A program made the position numbers and the translations under genes. Positions 8,975-16,919 of a stretch of 31,659 nucleotides of DNA are shown one piece after another. Source of the DNA: a virus; IMG/VR virus record IMGVR_UViG_3300025132_000169, positions 1-31,659 of that record; one strand, given 5' to 3'. The notes under the pieces are model-generated. The model worked only from the letters and a program-made list of their open reading frames with translations. It did not search any database and was not told the origin of the DNA. Position 1 is the stretch's first letter, and every line of letters starts with the position of its first letter.

Positions 8975-11821
8975 TTATGAAGATTGTACTTCATATTCAA
9001 TAGCTTGTATGTGAAATGGCATAGGATTAGGTACAGTTATTTCTGGTACTACTTCTATGTTCCAACCATTACCACCGTTATTATCTTGTATAACACCTGT
9101 AAATGGCGATAAATCGCTGTTTAAGGGCGTAGATGATGCTGTGCCAAACTCTAACGTAGGTACGGTATTTCCGTCTATAACAACGCCAGCAGACTCTAAA
9201 ACACGTAAATTCATACGTGTAATCTTTTTATCTCTCATTTGATTTTGACCAGCAATATTACCTGCTGTTGTATTTAATGGCATTGATTTTATTTTAGGAA
9301 CAAAATTAAAACCTATTTCTACATTAGCTACAGATGCTTGCGCTAAAATAAATGTTTGTTCTGCATTTGAAAGTGCAACAAACGATCCCTCTGCACTTGT
9401 TTGTACTACACGATCAGAAAAATGAATGCCTCTAGCAACAACGCTCACTGTTAATCCATCTAAATGTGTACCAGTAGTTGGTGAGGGTAAAAAACATTTA
9501 TTGCTGTCAATACTTCCTTTGTTTGTTTGTTTTAATGATGCATCTAATAAATAATTTTGATTCCACATTTCAATAGTATAAGTCGTTGTTGTATCTGTGG
9601 TTCTTTCATTTACAAAAAATAAACTATTATTAACTGTAGATACTGAAATAAGTTTTAATGGATAAACAGTATTTGTGCTTCCGTTTGTCCATTTTGTAAA
9701 ACCATTTATATCTTGTGATCTTAATGTGTTAAGTATTGCAGCAGAACCATCTTCATTAATAACAACAACATAGTTAGCATCTTCTGTTGTAGAGCCACTT
9801 AATACACCTACATCTGCTGGATTATTAATTAAATGAGAAGATAATACAGATATGTCAACCGAATTGTATGCATCTTCGTTATAGTTATATAGATACTGTC
9901 TTAACGTTTTTCCGTTTTTATCAATAAATAATGTAGCGCCATCTAAAGATTTAGCTTCTAAAAACTTTGAACCATGTTGTGTTTGAGCTTTGATAGATAC
10001 TGTAGCTGGTGTATTGCCTGTTAATAAAAATTCTGCACCTGCGGTAAAAATTTGTAATCCTCTATCTGGATTTATATCTACTATTTCAGTAAGGTTTCTT
10101 GAAGATATTGTTACAAATATACCTTCATCATCATCACCTTCTTCTGTAAAAAAATCAAAAAATGAGCCAGCCCTAGATGCAAAAACACTTTGACGTTTTG
10201 ATTTAGTGCCACCAAACCACAATCTACCTTCAAAAAAAGTAGCTGTTCTTGGATACCCTCTTGTATCTGACCATACATCTTCAGACCTTGGTACGCCAGC
10301 AGCAGAGCGTGTAAATGTAATTGCATCTGTAGCTTTTCCACTTGTAAAAAATCCAGTAAATAATTCATATGTTCCTGATGAATTACCATCTAATGTTATT
10401 GTATATTGCAATGTCCCTGTTCTTGTAACTACAATGCCGTCATCACCAAATATAGGCATATCTTGTAAATTTTTACGTATGTTTTCTATTGTAGAAGATT
10501 GCTCATTTGCATTGCTGTCACCAGCAAAACTTATATTTTTACTTAATACACCCTCTACATCTATTTGAAATCTATCACCTATTTGTACACCAGTAGTTCC
10601 ACTATTTGGAAAAGTCATTACCTGTATTGCTGCCGTAGGTGTTGGGCTAAGAGCATCATTAAAATCAAACTGAGGTATGTTTAAAAACGGTATATTGTCA
10701 ATCTGAAAATTTGTATCTGAATTGTTAATAATTCTTTTAGGAAAGTGTTCCATGTGGAACATCAACATAACATTTTCTGTTTGTACATCTCTTACATCTT
10801 GTACTTCTGTATTAGCAAATGGTGCTGTTAAAAATGCAACAGGTTGAAAAAATGTTACTGTAGCATCTGTTATTCTATAAAACGCAATATTACCAAATGA
10901 ATTTGATCTTGCTACCAAACTATAAGTAAGCGTTGGCGTTCCAGCTAGTGTACCTGATGATGGCGGTGTTGTAGTTCCAGATATTTTTTCTGCTCTTGCA
11001 ATGCCTCCAACTACCGATAAAATTCTATAAGTTGATGAATTAACTGTATAATTATTGCCTACTGTTGGCGTTCCTACGGTTATTGTAAAATTGTATACTT
11101 CAAAACCACCTGTTAACACAGAAAGATAATGTCTATCTGACTCAACACTAAAATCAAATGTTTTTGCTTTTGATGCGGTAGTTGTTTCTAACAATACATT
11201 AAATTCAGTCAAAAATAACACAAGACTCCCTAAGTCTACACTATCAGAAGTAACCCTTGATATTTTAAAATATTTCCAATTTTGAGCATCAGGTACTTTA
11301 AATTTAAAAGATTGTGCATCTTTAGTAACCGTTATTGTTCCTACTGTTGTTTTTGTTGAAAAATTACTTTCTACACCTGCTACAATTTCAAAAGTTGCTG
11401 TAAGTGTTGACGTAGTTGCGCCACCACCAGCAGATGCTAACTTAATATCTTTGACTTCAACAAATCTTCCTAAAGACGTTTGGCTGCTTAAATTATAAGA
11501 AGCAACAACAAAACCACTTGTTGTTCCTAGTGCATTAGTAACAAATGTTGTAGAAGAGTCAAAGTCATTTATATTAGCTGCTGTACCACCATTTGTATTA
11601 GTAATAGTCATTTGTGTTGCAACAAAAGGTTGCTGTATATTTGATGCTGTATCTACGTGTTGCGTGCCAGGTCTACGCTTTAAACCACCTTGCGGTACAA
11701 TAACTACGTTTTCAGCAGTTTGCATACCTTTATAGTATTGATCTATGTCTACTCGTCCTTTAATAAGAGGAGAAAGCTCTCCACTCATAAAAGCACTTTG
11801 AAAAAACTTAGACATGGGCAT
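8975..11821 (-). CDS. Tail tubular protein B-like (nozzle), 948 aa
   Basis: This is a structural component of the short tail, the nozzle below the connector. The N-terminus has the family signature: FFQSAFMSGELSPLIKGRVD, then QYYKGMQTAENVVIVPQGG and KRRPGTQHV. The middle contains the hallmark SDTRGYPRTATFFEGRLWFG (about residues 520-540) and later AGAEFLLTG. At 948 residues it is longer than T7 gp12 (about 794), with extra threonine/serine-rich beta sequence in the first third. Two starts are possible, ATG 11821 and ATG 11815 (MSKFF); a GGGG element lies about 6 bases from the first. It begins 2 bases after the tail tubular A stop, so the two are translationally coupled. Confidence 0.88.
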   Translation of the reverse strand: MPMSKFFQSAFMSGELSPLIKGRVDIDQYYKGMQTAENVVIVPQGGLKRRPGTQHVDTASNIQQPFVATQMTITNTNGGTAANINDFDSSTTFVTNALGTTSGFVVASYNLSSQTSLGRFVEVKDIKLASAGGGATTSTLTATFEIVAGVESNFSTKTTVGTITVTKDAQSFKFKVPDAQNWKYFKISRVTSDSVDLGSLVLFLTEFNVLLETTTASKAKTFDFSVESDRHYLSVLTGGFEVYNFTITVGTPTVGNNYTVNSSTYRILSVVGGIARAEKISGTTTPPSSGTLAGTPTLTYSLVARSNSFGNIAFYRITDATVTFFQPVAFLTAPFANTEVQDVRDVQTENVMLMFHMEHFPKRIINNSDTNFQIDNIPFLNIPQFDFNDALSPTPTAAIQVMTFPNSGTTGVQIGDRFQIDVEGVLSKNISFAGDSNANEQSSTIENIRKNLQDMPIFGDDGIVVTRTGTLQYTITLDGNSSGTYELFTGFFTSGKATDAITFTRSAAGVPRSEDVWSDTRGYPRTATFFEGRLWFGGTKSKRQSVFASRAGSFFDFFTEEGDDDEGIFVTISSRNLTEIVDINPDRGLQIFTAGAEFLLTGNTPATVSIKAQTQHGSKFLEAKSLDGATLFIDKNGKTLRQYLYNYNEDAYNSVDISVLSSHLINNPADVGVLSGSTTEDANYVVVINEDGSAAILNTLRSQDINGFTKWTNGSTNTVYPLKLISVSTVNNSLFFVNERTTDTTTTYTIEMWNQNYLLDASLKQTNKGSIDSNKCFLPSPTTGTHLDGLTVSVVARGIHFSDRVVQTSAEGSFVALSNAEQTFILAQASVANVEIGFNFVPKIKSMPLNTTAGNIAGQNQMRDKKITRMNLRVLESAGVVIDGNTVPTLEFGTASSTPLNSDLSPFTGVIQDNNGGNGWNIEVVPEITVPNPMPFHIQAIEYEVQSS

Positions 11822-11823
11822 GG

Positions 11824-12381
11824 TTAGCCCCTTACATTAACAAATGGATTACTAGCTAAAGGTTCAACAGGACGTTGTTGTGAATCAGTATATCGTGCCA
11901 TACGAGATGCATTTACATACTGCCTAGCATTTGCATCCATAGCACTACCACTATCTCGTATAGATGGTGCAAAATCCATAGCTAACGCATACTCTATCAT
12001 TTTACTAAAGTAAACAGGCCATGTAGATTCAGGCGCATTGTAAATATAATCTATATTTAATGTAGATTTTAAATTGGTATATAGTTTGTCACCATACAAA
12101 TTGTATGGAACTAATGGATTTATTTTAATTAAAAATAATAAATCAGAAGGTAATTGATAAATAGAATCCCATTCTGTTCCTACTGGGTTTTCTGATGTTA
12201 AATTTAATGATGCTTTTTTTCTTGCAAAGCTCCATTTAAACTTTGTTAATTCGTTTTGAACAATATTGTCATACAGATTGTTTGCTACAGTTTGCGCTCT
12301 TGCATTACCTGTCAATGAGGTAATAGGCAAATCACCAATCAAAATTAAAGCGTTTGATATTAAACCTATCTTAGAAGCCAT
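11824..12381 (-). CDS. Tail tubular protein A-like (adaptor), 185 aa
   Basis: This is the gatekeeper or adaptor ring between portal and nozzle. Family features include the opening IGLISNALILIGDLPITSL, then NLYDNIVQNELTKFKWSFARKKA (a conserved helix followed by W-F-A) and EWDSIYQLPSDLLFLIKI, which is the typical W-x-x-x-Y-x-L-P-x-D motif, and IDYIYNAPESTWPVYFSKMIEYALA. Length is close to T7 gp11 (196). It is preceded by a terminator-like hairpin and followed directly by the nozzle gene. Confidence 0.85.
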   Translation of the reverse strand: MASKIGLISNALILIGDLPITSLTGNARAQTVANNLYDNIVQNELTKFKWSFARKKASLNLTSENPVGTEWDSIYQLPSDLLFLIKINPLVPYNLYGDKLYTNLKSTLNIDYIYNAPESTWPVYFSKMIEYALAMDFAPSIRDSGSAMDANARQYVNASRMARYTDSQQRPVEPLASNPFVNVRG

Positions 12382-12390
12382 AATTTACCT

Positions 12391-12416
12391 TTTAAGAAAG
12401 GGGGGATAAACCCCCC
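12391..12416 (-). terminator. Intrinsic terminator-like hairpin after the capsid genes
   Basis: Read on the minus strand, six G (12416-12411) and six C (12405-12400) form a perfect stem around a 5-base loop, followed by TTTCTTAAAA. It lies between the 87-aa gene and tail tubular A. The U-run is interrupted, so it may be only partly efficient, attenuating rather than stopping transcription into the tail genes. Confidence 0.6.
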
Positions 12417-12433
12417 ATTCAATTTTATACTAC

Positions 12434-12697
12434 TTATGCCGTAATAGTTGTACCAGCTGCTGCGGTTATGCTAGTAGCTGTCAATGCTTTGATATAAGTA
12501 ATAGTTACCACTGGTGTTGAAGGAGTGCTAGTATTTTTGCAAATTACTAAATCACCAATCTTAAACTCTTCGATAGCGGCTAAAAAATAATCCGCATCAT
12601 CAACAGCAGTTTTTGCATCGGTTGAAGTGTATTGCCAAGTGTTACCACCAGTACCAGAACCACCAATTCTACACAGTCCATCTCTTGAAAAAGCCAT
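12434..12697 (-). CDS. Putative capsid-associated (decoration-type) protein, 87 aa
   Basis: I do not recognise a named family. The protein is small, beta-prone and rich in Thr, Ala, Gly and Ile, with a GSGTGGNTWQYTST segment near the N-terminus and the end TAAAGTTITA. It lies 12 bases downstream of the capsid gene and just before a terminator-like hairpin, so it shares the high-output capsid transcript. That context points to an abundant virion part such as a decoration or head-stabilising protein; this is inference. Confidence 0.55.
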   Translation of the reverse strand: MAFSRDGLCRIGGSGTGGNTWQYTSTDAKTAVDDADYFLAAIEEFKIGDLVICKNTSTPSTPVVTITYIKALTATSITAAAGTTITA

Positions 12698-12709
12698 GAT
12701 AGTTCTCCT

Positions 12710-13537
12710 TTACACGTTATCTTTGTATTCTACTTTTATAATACCTTCAGCATCACGTACTGCTGCTCCAGCTCTTAACATTCCATTACAAAGGAATGAA
12801 GTTCTTTCAGGTATATAATCAATAGATGTTTTCATTTCTATGCCTATTGCAAGACCAATAGCATCTCTGTGATAGAAATATGAATCAACAGTATTTCCAG
12901 CTACTGTTAAACCACCTTCTGTCCTAGTTCCAACAACATGTACAGCAAAACCAGCAAGTGTACTAATATCACCTGATACTAATGCTTTTACAGTTTGGAA
13001 GTCAGAAGAAGTAGCCTTTGTATCTTTTAAAAGACCTTTTAGTCCGTCACCATTTATAGCCGCGTGTAGATCAGTGCTAGGAACATTTTGCTTACGCAAT
13101 GTTGCTTGCGCTTCTACAACTTTGTCCATAGTCAAACCTCCACTACCATGAGCTATTGTTGTTGGTGATGCACCATTCATAACATCAATAATAAGCTGAT
13201 CTTCTCTTCGGCTTAAAGCACCAGCTATTGTACTAGCAAGCTCTTGCTTTTCGTCAAAGTTAACTTCTGCTTGATCAAAAATGTCTGTATATTCTGGAGC
13301 ATTCCAGTTTTGAAGTGTGGCTGTTATCAAACTATGCGTAACATCCATTGGAGTAACTAAGTCAGACGTTGATTTCTGATTAGCTAATCCTTTTCCCATT
13401 TTACGAAACTTATATGTTTCGCCTACTACATTGTTTCTAACAGTTACAGATGGCTTGAGAAGACCCATGCCAGCATATTCATGCTTGACCATTGAATCAA
13501 ACTCGATTACTGCAACCGATGTCAAATTAACACTCAT
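12710..13537 (-). CDS. Major capsid protein, 275 aa
   Basis: This is the main head subunit. It directly follows the scaffold gene, as in T7-like and other podoviruses. The sequence looks like the short capsid proteins of this group: VAVIEFDSMVKHEYAGMG, then VVGETYKFRKMGKGLANQKS, IFDQAEVNFDEKQELASTIA, ALSRREDQLIIDVMNGA, and the late HRDAIGLAIGIEMKTSIDYIPER. The C-terminus (GMLRAGAAVRDAEGIIKVEY) fits HK97-type capsids in which a strand after 'AGAAVRDAEG' closes the A-domain. It is shorter than T7 gp10A (345). The SD element GAGG lies 8 bases before ATG 13537 and sits in the arm of a hairpin. A dedicated promoter lies upstream. Confidence 0.88.
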   Translation of the reverse strand: MSVNLTSVAVIEFDSMVKHEYAGMGLLKPSVTVRNNVVGETYKFRKMGKGLANQKSTSDLVTPMDVTHSLITATLQNWNAPEYTDIFDQAEVNFDEKQELASTIAGALSRREDQLIIDVMNGASPTTIAHGSGGLTMDKVVEAQATLRKQNVPSTDLHAAINGDGLKGLLKDTKATSSDFQTVKALVSGDISTLAGFAVHVVGTRTEGGLTVAGNTVDSYFYHRDAIGLAIGIEMKTSIDYIPERTSFLCNGMLRAGAAVRDAEGIIKVEYKDNV

Positions 13538-13545
13538 AATTATAT

Positions 13546-13579
13546 CCTCAAAAAGAGTAAATTAAATAATTTTTTGAGG
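13546..13579 (-). promoter_or_regulatory. Leader hairpin covering the capsid ribosome binding site
   Basis: A perfect 9-base inverted repeat, CCTCAAAAA (13546-13554 on the plus strand) and TTTTTGAGG (13571-13579), with a 16-base loop. In the minus-strand mRNA the 3' arm ends in GAGG, the SD of the capsid gene. No U-run follows, so it is not a terminator. It could mask the SD or stabilise the mRNA. Confidence 0.55.
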
Positions 13580-13592
13580 TTTTAGCTGAGTA

Positions 13593-13631
13593 CCCAGTAA
13601 AATGGTCAGCATCCAACCTAAATTTACTGGG
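13593..13631 (-). promoter_or_regulatory. Second stem-loop in the capsid leader
   Basis: A perfect 9-base inverted repeat, CCCAGTAAA (13593-13601) and TTTACTGGG (13623-13631), separated by 21 bases, lies in the untranslated leader between the predicted transcription start and the capsid gene. It could protect the 5' end of the capsid mRNA or pair alternatively with the SD hairpin. Confidence 0.5.
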
Positions 13632-13656
13632 CGATATACGGTATCCAGTTGTCCCG

Positions 13657-13686
13657 ATTATACATCGGTTAATATATTAATATCAA
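13657..13686 (-). promoter_or_regulatory. Sigma70-like promoter for the capsid gene
   Basis: On the minus strand a -35 element TTGATA (13686-13681, 5 of 6 to TTGACA) and a perfect -10 TATAAT (13662-13657) are separated by 18 bases. The -35 box overlaps the scaffold stop codon. Predicted transcription would begin near 13650, giving a leader of about 110 bases with two stem-loops. Confidence 0.65.
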
Positions 13687-14399
13687 TTATTACCAGCAAA
13701 TGCTTCTAACATACGTTTTACTTTGCGGTCATGCTCAATATTAACACTTCTTAAAAGATTACCATGTTCATCTTTTTTATACATTTCAGCTTCTATCATT
13801 TCCATAGAAAGACCTTCAGGATTTGGCCCACCTTCAATCGGAAGCCTAACAGGTGCAGTCGCTCCTACAATCATTTCAACTAATTCTATGTTTTCAGCAG
13901 TAGTAACTAATGATCTTGCTTTTTCATAAGTTTCAGGATCAAGATTGTTTTTCATAAACCCTTCGACATTCTTTATTCTTGTTTGAGCATTGTCACCAAG
14001 TTTTTGCAGCTCCATTTCTTGACTGACTTCTTCTACTGCTTGCTCTTGTGCAGTTAATAACTCCCATGCTTCACCAAAAGCATCTGCACTCATGTTTGTT
14101 TTTTCAGCAAAGGCTTCTAGTTCTTGATATAAAGCATCATCTTTATCTATACCTTCTGGTGGTTGATAACCATCTTTGGGCGATCCTTTAAAAGCCCCAA
14201 ACTTTTTAGATAGTTCTGCATAACCTTTTGCTTGATCTGCAACAGTCTTATACTTTTTATCTAACCAATCTGGTGCGTCTCCTACACCTTTAATACCTTC
14301 TGCTAAAAAATATTCTCCTTCTGCCAATGTTGGTTCAGCTTGATCTAGCAGGGTATCGTTTGTTGTTTCTTCAACGGCCTGTTCAACTTCTTCTGACAT
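13683..14399 (-). CDS. Scaffolding protein, 238 aa
   Basis: This acidic, helical protein assists capsid assembly and leaves the head later. It is rich in Glu (EEVEQAVEETTNDTLLDQ at the N-terminus), carries KYKTVADQAKGYAELSKKFG (about 49-70), a common feature of podovirus scaffolds, and has a charged C-terminal helix ending with RKVKRMLEAFAGN that could bind the capsid subunit. It lies between portal-side genes and the capsid, the T7 gp9 position, and is shorter than gp9 (307). The stop codon is shared with the -35 box of the capsid promoter. Confidence 0.8.
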   Translation of the reverse strand: MSEEVEQAVEETTNDTLLDQAEPTLAEGEYFLAEGIKGVGDAPDWLDKKYKTVADQAKGYAELSKKFGAFKGSPKDGYQPPEGIDKDDALYQELEAFAEKTNMSADAFGEAWELLTAQEQAVEEVSQEMELQKLGDNAQTRIKNVEGFMKNNLDPETYEKARSLVTTAENIELVEMIVGATAPVRLPIEGGPNPEGLSMEMIEAEMYKKDEHGNLLRSVNIEHDRKVKRMLEAFAGNN

Positions 14400-14409
14400 T
14401 GTTTTATCC

Positions 14410-14691
14410 TTAAATTATTTCTGCTTGTTTAAGTTGATTAATTATAAATTTAACAACACCTGACTCGCCATTATGGTATGCAGCTTCATAATTAATGTTG
14501 GTAGAACCAAACTGTGTATCATTTTCATAGATAAATCGTTTAGTTAAGTCAGACAAAATACTTTGTCCATCTTCAGATGTAAAGACTCTGTGATATTTTT
14601 TAGAAAGTTCTTTGTAGTTTTCTTTGCGTATTTCTGATTCTTTCTTAGCTTGTTGCGCTAATTCAGGATTATCTATGTCTGTCCAACTCAT
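14410..14691 (-). CDS. Bbp19-like phage protein, 93 aa
   Basis: It resembles the Bbp19-type structural domain known from Bordetella podoviruses and many others: an aromatic-rich first half with YHRVFTSEDGQSILSDLTKRF and a second half NYEAAYHNGESGVVKFIINQL, i.e. the family pattern of a glycine-preceded short helix after an F-x-S/T-x-x-G start. It lies between portal and scaffold, as in that family. Its ATG overlaps the portal stop codon. Precise role in the particle is not known. Confidence 0.6.
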   Translation of the reverse strand: MSWTDIDNPELAQQAKKESEIRKENYKELSKKYHRVFTSEDGQSILSDLTKRFIYENDTQFGSTNINYEAAYHNGESGVVKFIINQLKQAEII

Positions 14692-16259
14692 TGTTGTGGC
14701 ATAGGCCTTTCAGATGTCTTCATTCCAGCTTCTTCTGCTTGTGCACCAGCTTGTATAACTTGTTGTTTTTCTGCTTGCGATCTTACTAATTCTGCTGGCA
14801 TACCAGTTTTAGATGCAACCCAAGCACCAAAATCTTCTAATTTAAATCCTATTAATGCTTGATCTGGCCCCGCATTTTGCATTACAAACTGTACTGCTTG
14901 CTGTACGTTAATAATGTCCTCACCATCTTGAGCTTTTGCAAGAGGTGATAAAAATTTAATTTCTACTTCTTTACCGTCTAACTGAATTGGCTGTAACAAA
15001 CCTCTACGTGTAAGAATATAAGTAACTCTTTTAAGTATTGGTATTAAAACTTCTGTTTGTAATCTACCAAATGCTGATCCTATTCTTCTTGCAAGCTCTC
15101 TTGAGTCTAAAGCAATCTCTGTTGCTGATCTAACTGGGCCTGTAGGATCACGCAAATCATTAAACAAAGTTTTCTTTATAGCTGCTTGCAAATCTTGTAC
15201 TTCAAACTGCACCAAAGATAGGTTAGTTCCTGTGTCTAATCGCTGTATAGATGGGTTTTGTGAGTTATTAGAGCCTACAGGTATTACTACTCCTGGACTA
15301 ATTACTATGTTGTATGGATTAGTAACGCCATCATCTGTTGCTGTATACATACCTGACAAATCTATAGCTGCTTTTTGTAATACAAACTCTTTTACTTTAT
15401 TAAGAGAGCGTACATCAGGTAATGCTTGTACTGCTGGGCCTCTACCACGTATTTCACCAGCCGTTTTAGAGTATCTTCCTGTTACCCAAGGGCTAGATTT
15501 ACCGTAATCTTCCATCCAACTAATAGCATTGTCTTTATCACTCCAAACAATACCGTAATATTTTTCTTTTTTAGGATCAAAAATTACACCTTCACGTATA
15601 TCGCACTCTGTATCAGGTTTGTTTTCCATAATAGACTGCATAGTTTGTGTAGGCTTGTATCCTCTGTACTTGCGAGGTATATCTCTAGCCTTCATCTTAA
15701 ATCTACGCCAGTGTGTTTCTACAGTTCCGTATGGCCCTTCTTCAAATGCAATACCTTTTTGCGGTATGGCTGTAAATACGATAGGCATATCATTGTCATC
15801 AGCTTCATCAATACGTAATGTGCCTGTACCTACTAGTAAATCTAGTGCGTGCTCAAAAAATTGAGTAGCAAAGTTTGATCTGTTTATGTAATCAAAAACA
15901 ATAGTAGCTTGAGATTCTAAATTTTCGCGTATGTCTTTTTCTGTAACATCAAAATCACCTGATTCTAGTTCGTTTACAATCTCATTAGAGGGTGCAAACG
16001 TAGCCCAACGTGCTTGAATAGGTGCAATGTTTTCCTGAAGTTTACTAGCTGCTTGCTGTATAGCTTCCATAGCCGTTGAATCAAAGATACGATCCATTTT
16101 CTTTTGACCTTTTGCAAAGTCATCAAACAAATTTCTGTTTGGTAAAAAGTATTCATAAACATCATCTAATAAATCATGCCAGTTAGACATTCTTTTAAAT
16201 GCATCTGCCTCTCTTCTTTTAATGTCTTCGTATGATCCTAGTTCTTTTGGAATTTGCAT
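14688..16259 (-). CDS. Portal (head-to-tail connector) protein, 523 aa
   Basis: This is the dodecameric portal through which DNA is packaged and ejected. Family features: YEYFLPNRNLFDD (residues about 32-45), KKMDRIFDSTAMEAIQQAASKLQ, the FATQFFEHALDLLVGTGTLRID segment (about 130-150), RYSKTAGEIRGRGPAVQALPDVRSLN (about 240-268) and RDPTGPVRSATEIALDSRELARRIGSAFGRLQTE (about 370-400). Length matches T7 gp8 (536). The C-terminus is Gln-rich. It follows the 103-aa gene by 13 bases and its stop overlaps the next start. Confidence 0.92.
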   Translation of the reverse strand: MQIPKELGSYEDIKRREADAFKRMSNWHDLLDDVYEYFLPNRNLFDDFAKGQKKMDRIFDSTAMEAIQQAASKLQENIAPIQARWATFAPSNEIVNELESGDFDVTEKDIRENLESQATIVFDYINRSNFATQFFEHALDLLVGTGTLRIDEADDNDMPIVFTAIPQKGIAFEEGPYGTVETHWRRFKMKARDIPRKYRGYKPTQTMQSIMENKPDTECDIREGVIFDPKKEKYYGIVWSDKDNAISWMEDYGKSSPWVTGRYSKTAGEIRGRGPAVQALPDVRSLNKVKEFVLQKAAIDLSGMYTATDDGVTNPYNIVISPGVVIPVGSNNSQNPSIQRLDTGTNLSLVQFEVQDLQAAIKKTLFNDLRDPTGPVRSATEIALDSRELARRIGSAFGRLQTEVLIPILKRVTYILTRRGLLQPIQLDGKEVEIKFLSPLAKAQDGEDIINVQQAVQFVMQNAGPDQALIGFKLEDFGAWVASKTGMPAELVRSQAEKQQVIQAGAQAEEAGMKTSERPMPQQ

Positions 16260-16272
16260 AATAAATTCTCAG

Positions 16273-16584
16273 TTAAACTCTTGAAATTCGTGCGCGACCA
16301 GACGTATTTGAACTCAAACCGCTTGATCCATAAGCGCCACCAGATGATCCAAGCATACTTCCTGTGCTTCCGCCTGTTGATCCACTTGTTCGTTTTCCTG
16401 ATCTTGTAGATGATGTGTTTCCAGAGGCAAGTAAAGACGCTGAACCTAATCTACCACGTGCAATTGCTTTAAGTCTTTTTTCTGATTCTTCTATCTCTTC
16501 ATCAAGCCGTCTTGATTGTCTTTCAACAACTGCAAGCTCTTGTGCTGATGGCTCTGGGGCTTTAGGTCTTTTTAAAAATCCCAT
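16273..16584 (-). CDS. Small pre-portal protein with Ser/Gly-rich tail, 103 aa
   Basis: No function recognised. The N-terminal half is charged and helical (MGFLKRPKAPEPSAQEL, then RRLDEEIEESEKRLKAIARGRLG); the second half is a low-complexity Ser/Gly/Thr stretch ending in a basic patch (SGRARISRV). Similar short proteins that begin with a K/P-rich segment and a charged helix occur before the portal in other marine phages. It sits 2 bases downstream of the 110-aa gene inside the packaging-portal operon, which suggests a role in head completion. Confidence 0.6.
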   Translation of the reverse strand: MGFLKRPKAPEPSAQELAVVERQSRRLDEEIEESEKRLKAIARGRLGSASLLASGNTSSTRSGKRTSGSTGGSTGSMLGSSGGAYGSSGLSSNTSGRARISRV

Positions 16585-16586
16585 GA

Positions 16587-16919
16587 TTACTTCCTCATAT
16601 GCTTTAATAGTTGATAGGGTGTTAAAATAAAAGGATTATTTATTCCTAAAAGCTGTTTAATGTGGCCTACACAAGTATTTAACATAAATAATGACCTTTT
16701 TTTCTCTATAGGAACATAGTCCACTATAGCAAAGATGTTTTGGATTATACTATCTTGGTCTTTAACAGTAAATAAATCAAACCCTTCCTGTCTTTTGCCA
16801 TGTATTATGTACCCACTAGGCGATGGTTTGACTAAATAACAATGCCGACAGCCTTTTTTTAGTAACCATGACCACCAATTTGTCTTATCATCCTCAAAAA
16901 TTACAAAAACTTTGTTCAT
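16587..16919 (-). CDS. Conserved protein between terminase and portal, possible permuted papain-like fold, 110 aa
   Basis: I have no named family for it. A histidine at residue 26 (KKGCRHCYLVKPS) begins a predicted strand and a cysteine at residue 83 (MLNTCVGHIKQLLGI) opens a helix. Histidine before cysteine with this spacing and the 'N-x-C-V' helix start recall circularly permuted NlpC/P60 (LRAT-like) folds. The end FILTPYQLLKHM is a recognisable closing motif. Its ATG overlaps the terminase stop (TAATG), so it is coupled to TerL. The enzymatic reading is inference; it could be a structural relic of that fold. Confidence 0.6.
   Translation of the reverse strand: MNKVFVIFEDDKTNWWSWLLKKGCRHCYLVKPSPSGYIIHGKRQEGFDLFTVKDQDSIIQNIFAIVDYVPIEKKRSLFMLNTCVGHIKQLLGINNPFILTPYQLLKHMRK

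Noticed and set aside
10206-10568. Plus-strand frame of 120 codons inside the nozzle gene
   Set aside because: It is antisense to a strongly recognised gene, lacks an SD and has unlikely composition; the same applies to the other antisense frames in the structural region.
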